Below, in pieces: positions 12,178 to 12,623 of a DNA stretch of 12,623 bases. The DNA comes from DATLEX01 sp035525045 (GTDB lineage Bacteria; Acidobacteriota; Thermoanaerobaculia; Gp7-AA8): the NCBI GenBank assembly GCA_035525045.1, contig DATLEX010000028.1, forward strand, positions 1 through 12,623. The letters run 5' to 3'. Below the pieces are notes generated by a model that ran no database searches, had not been told where the DNA came from, and was given only the letters and a program-made list of their open reading frames with translations. The translations under genes were made by a program, and so were the position numbers. The stretch's first letter is position 1; each line of letters begins with the position of its first letter.

Positions 12178-12623
12178 ATGAGGCTGGCCGATTACGTCCG
12201 CGACGTCCCTGATTTTCCGAAGCCGGGAATCGTGTTCAAGGACATCACGCCGCTCCTCCGCTCGCCGGAAGCGCTCGCCCGGACGGTCGAGGCCCTGGCC
12301 GAGCCGTTCCGCGGGGCCGGAGTGACCGCGGTCGCGGCCATCGAGTCCCGCGGCTTCATTTTCGGGAGCTGCGTGGCCCGGCTTCTCGATGCGGGGTTCG
12401 TCCCCATCCGCAAGCCGGGAAAGCTGCCGTGGACGACTCGCCGGAACGAGTACATCCTCGAGTACGGGGTCGATGCTCTGGAGATCCACGACGATGCGGT
12501 GGTGGCCGAAGACCGGGTGGTGATCATCGACGACGTTCTCGCCACGGGGGGCACGGCCGCCGCCGCGGTGCAGTTGGTGCGGGGATTCGGCGCCACGCTG
12601 GTCGGCCTGGCCACGGTGATCGA
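12178..12623 (+). CDS. apt: Adenine phosphoribosyltransferase, 3'-truncated by window
   Basis: Salvages adenine with PRPP to AMP. About 148 residues are visible of a usual 170-180; the gene continues past the right edge. Motifs: 'VRDVPDFPKPGIVFKDITPLL' (7-27), 'AIESRGFIFG' (54-63), 'PIRKPGKLP' (76-84), 'YILEYGVDALEIHDDA' (92-107) and the PRPP-binding loop 'VVIIDDVLATGGT' (114-126). The ATG lies 2 bp beyond the acyP stop (TGACCATG), so the two are very likely cotranscribed. No deviation from family-critical residues was seen. Confidence 0.95.
   Translation, partial: MRLADYVRDVPDFPKPGIVFKDITPLLRSPEALARTVEALAEPFRGAGVTAVAAIESRGFIFGSCVARLLDAGFVPIRKPGKLPWTTRRNEYILEYGVDALEIHDDAVVAEDRVVIIDDVLATGGTAAAAVQLVRGFGATLVGLATVI

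Noticed and set aside
1..12623. CRISPR array, tRNA, rRNA, insertion sequence or phage genes
   Set aside because: No regularly spaced repeats, no tRNA-like cloverleaf with CCA-end motifs, no transposase or integrase motifs were seen on either strand.

Overview
This is a GC-rich (about two thirds G+C by eye), gene-dense chromosomal window from a Gram-negative bacterium. An outer-membrane usher, periplasmic chaperone and secreted pilins show there is an outer membrane. The hfq-pdxA-surE-pcm-acyP-apt neighbourhood and the protein flavour suggest a deep-branching, Acidobacteriota-like lineage; that placement is an impression, not a demonstrated result.

Left half (minus strand, about 6712 down to 1): an accessory surface-structure locus. 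In transcription order it holds a lone cysteine-free pilin-like secreted protein, a soluble PAS-PAS histidine kinase, an NtrC-type sigma-54 activator (REC-AAA+-HTH) overlapping the kinase gene, a single-domain response regulator, then an archaic (Csu-type, spore coat U family) chaperone-usher pilus operon: SCPU pilin, PapD-like chaperone, second SCPU pilin, and an usher cut by the window edge. The regulators appear dedicated to the pilus. A near-identical motif, AGACGGA-N4-GTCTC-N-AATC on the minus strand, occurs exactly twice that I could find: before the pilin operon and before the single-domain regulator. Each copy sits roughly 95-145 bp upstream of a GG-N10-GC (sigma-54 -24/-12) candidate. 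This activator-site plus sigma-54 arrangement is the most interesting feature of the window.

Middle (8707 to 7038, minus strand): etfB-etfA, the two subunits of electron transfer flavoprotein, with overlapping stop/start codons. A perfect 16-bp CRP-type palindrome lies just beyond etfA, in the 325-bp gap before the lone pilin-like gene.

Right half (plus strand, from 8884): housekeeping genes. These are an Hfq-like Sm protein with an unusual ~50-residue N-terminal extension, pdxA (vitamin B6 synthesis), an unlisted 43-residue single-pass membrane protein overlapping pdxA by ATGA, a REP-like hairpin repeat, surE (nucleotidase), pcm (isoaspartate repair), acyP (acylphosphatase) and apt (adenine salvage, cut by the window end). 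Several plus-strand genes (pdxA, surE, acyP) have a TANNNT -10-like hexamer ending 7-8 nt before the ATG and little or no Shine-Dalgarno, which suggests leaderless transcripts. No tRNA, rRNA, CRISPR array, insertion sequence or phage gene was seen.
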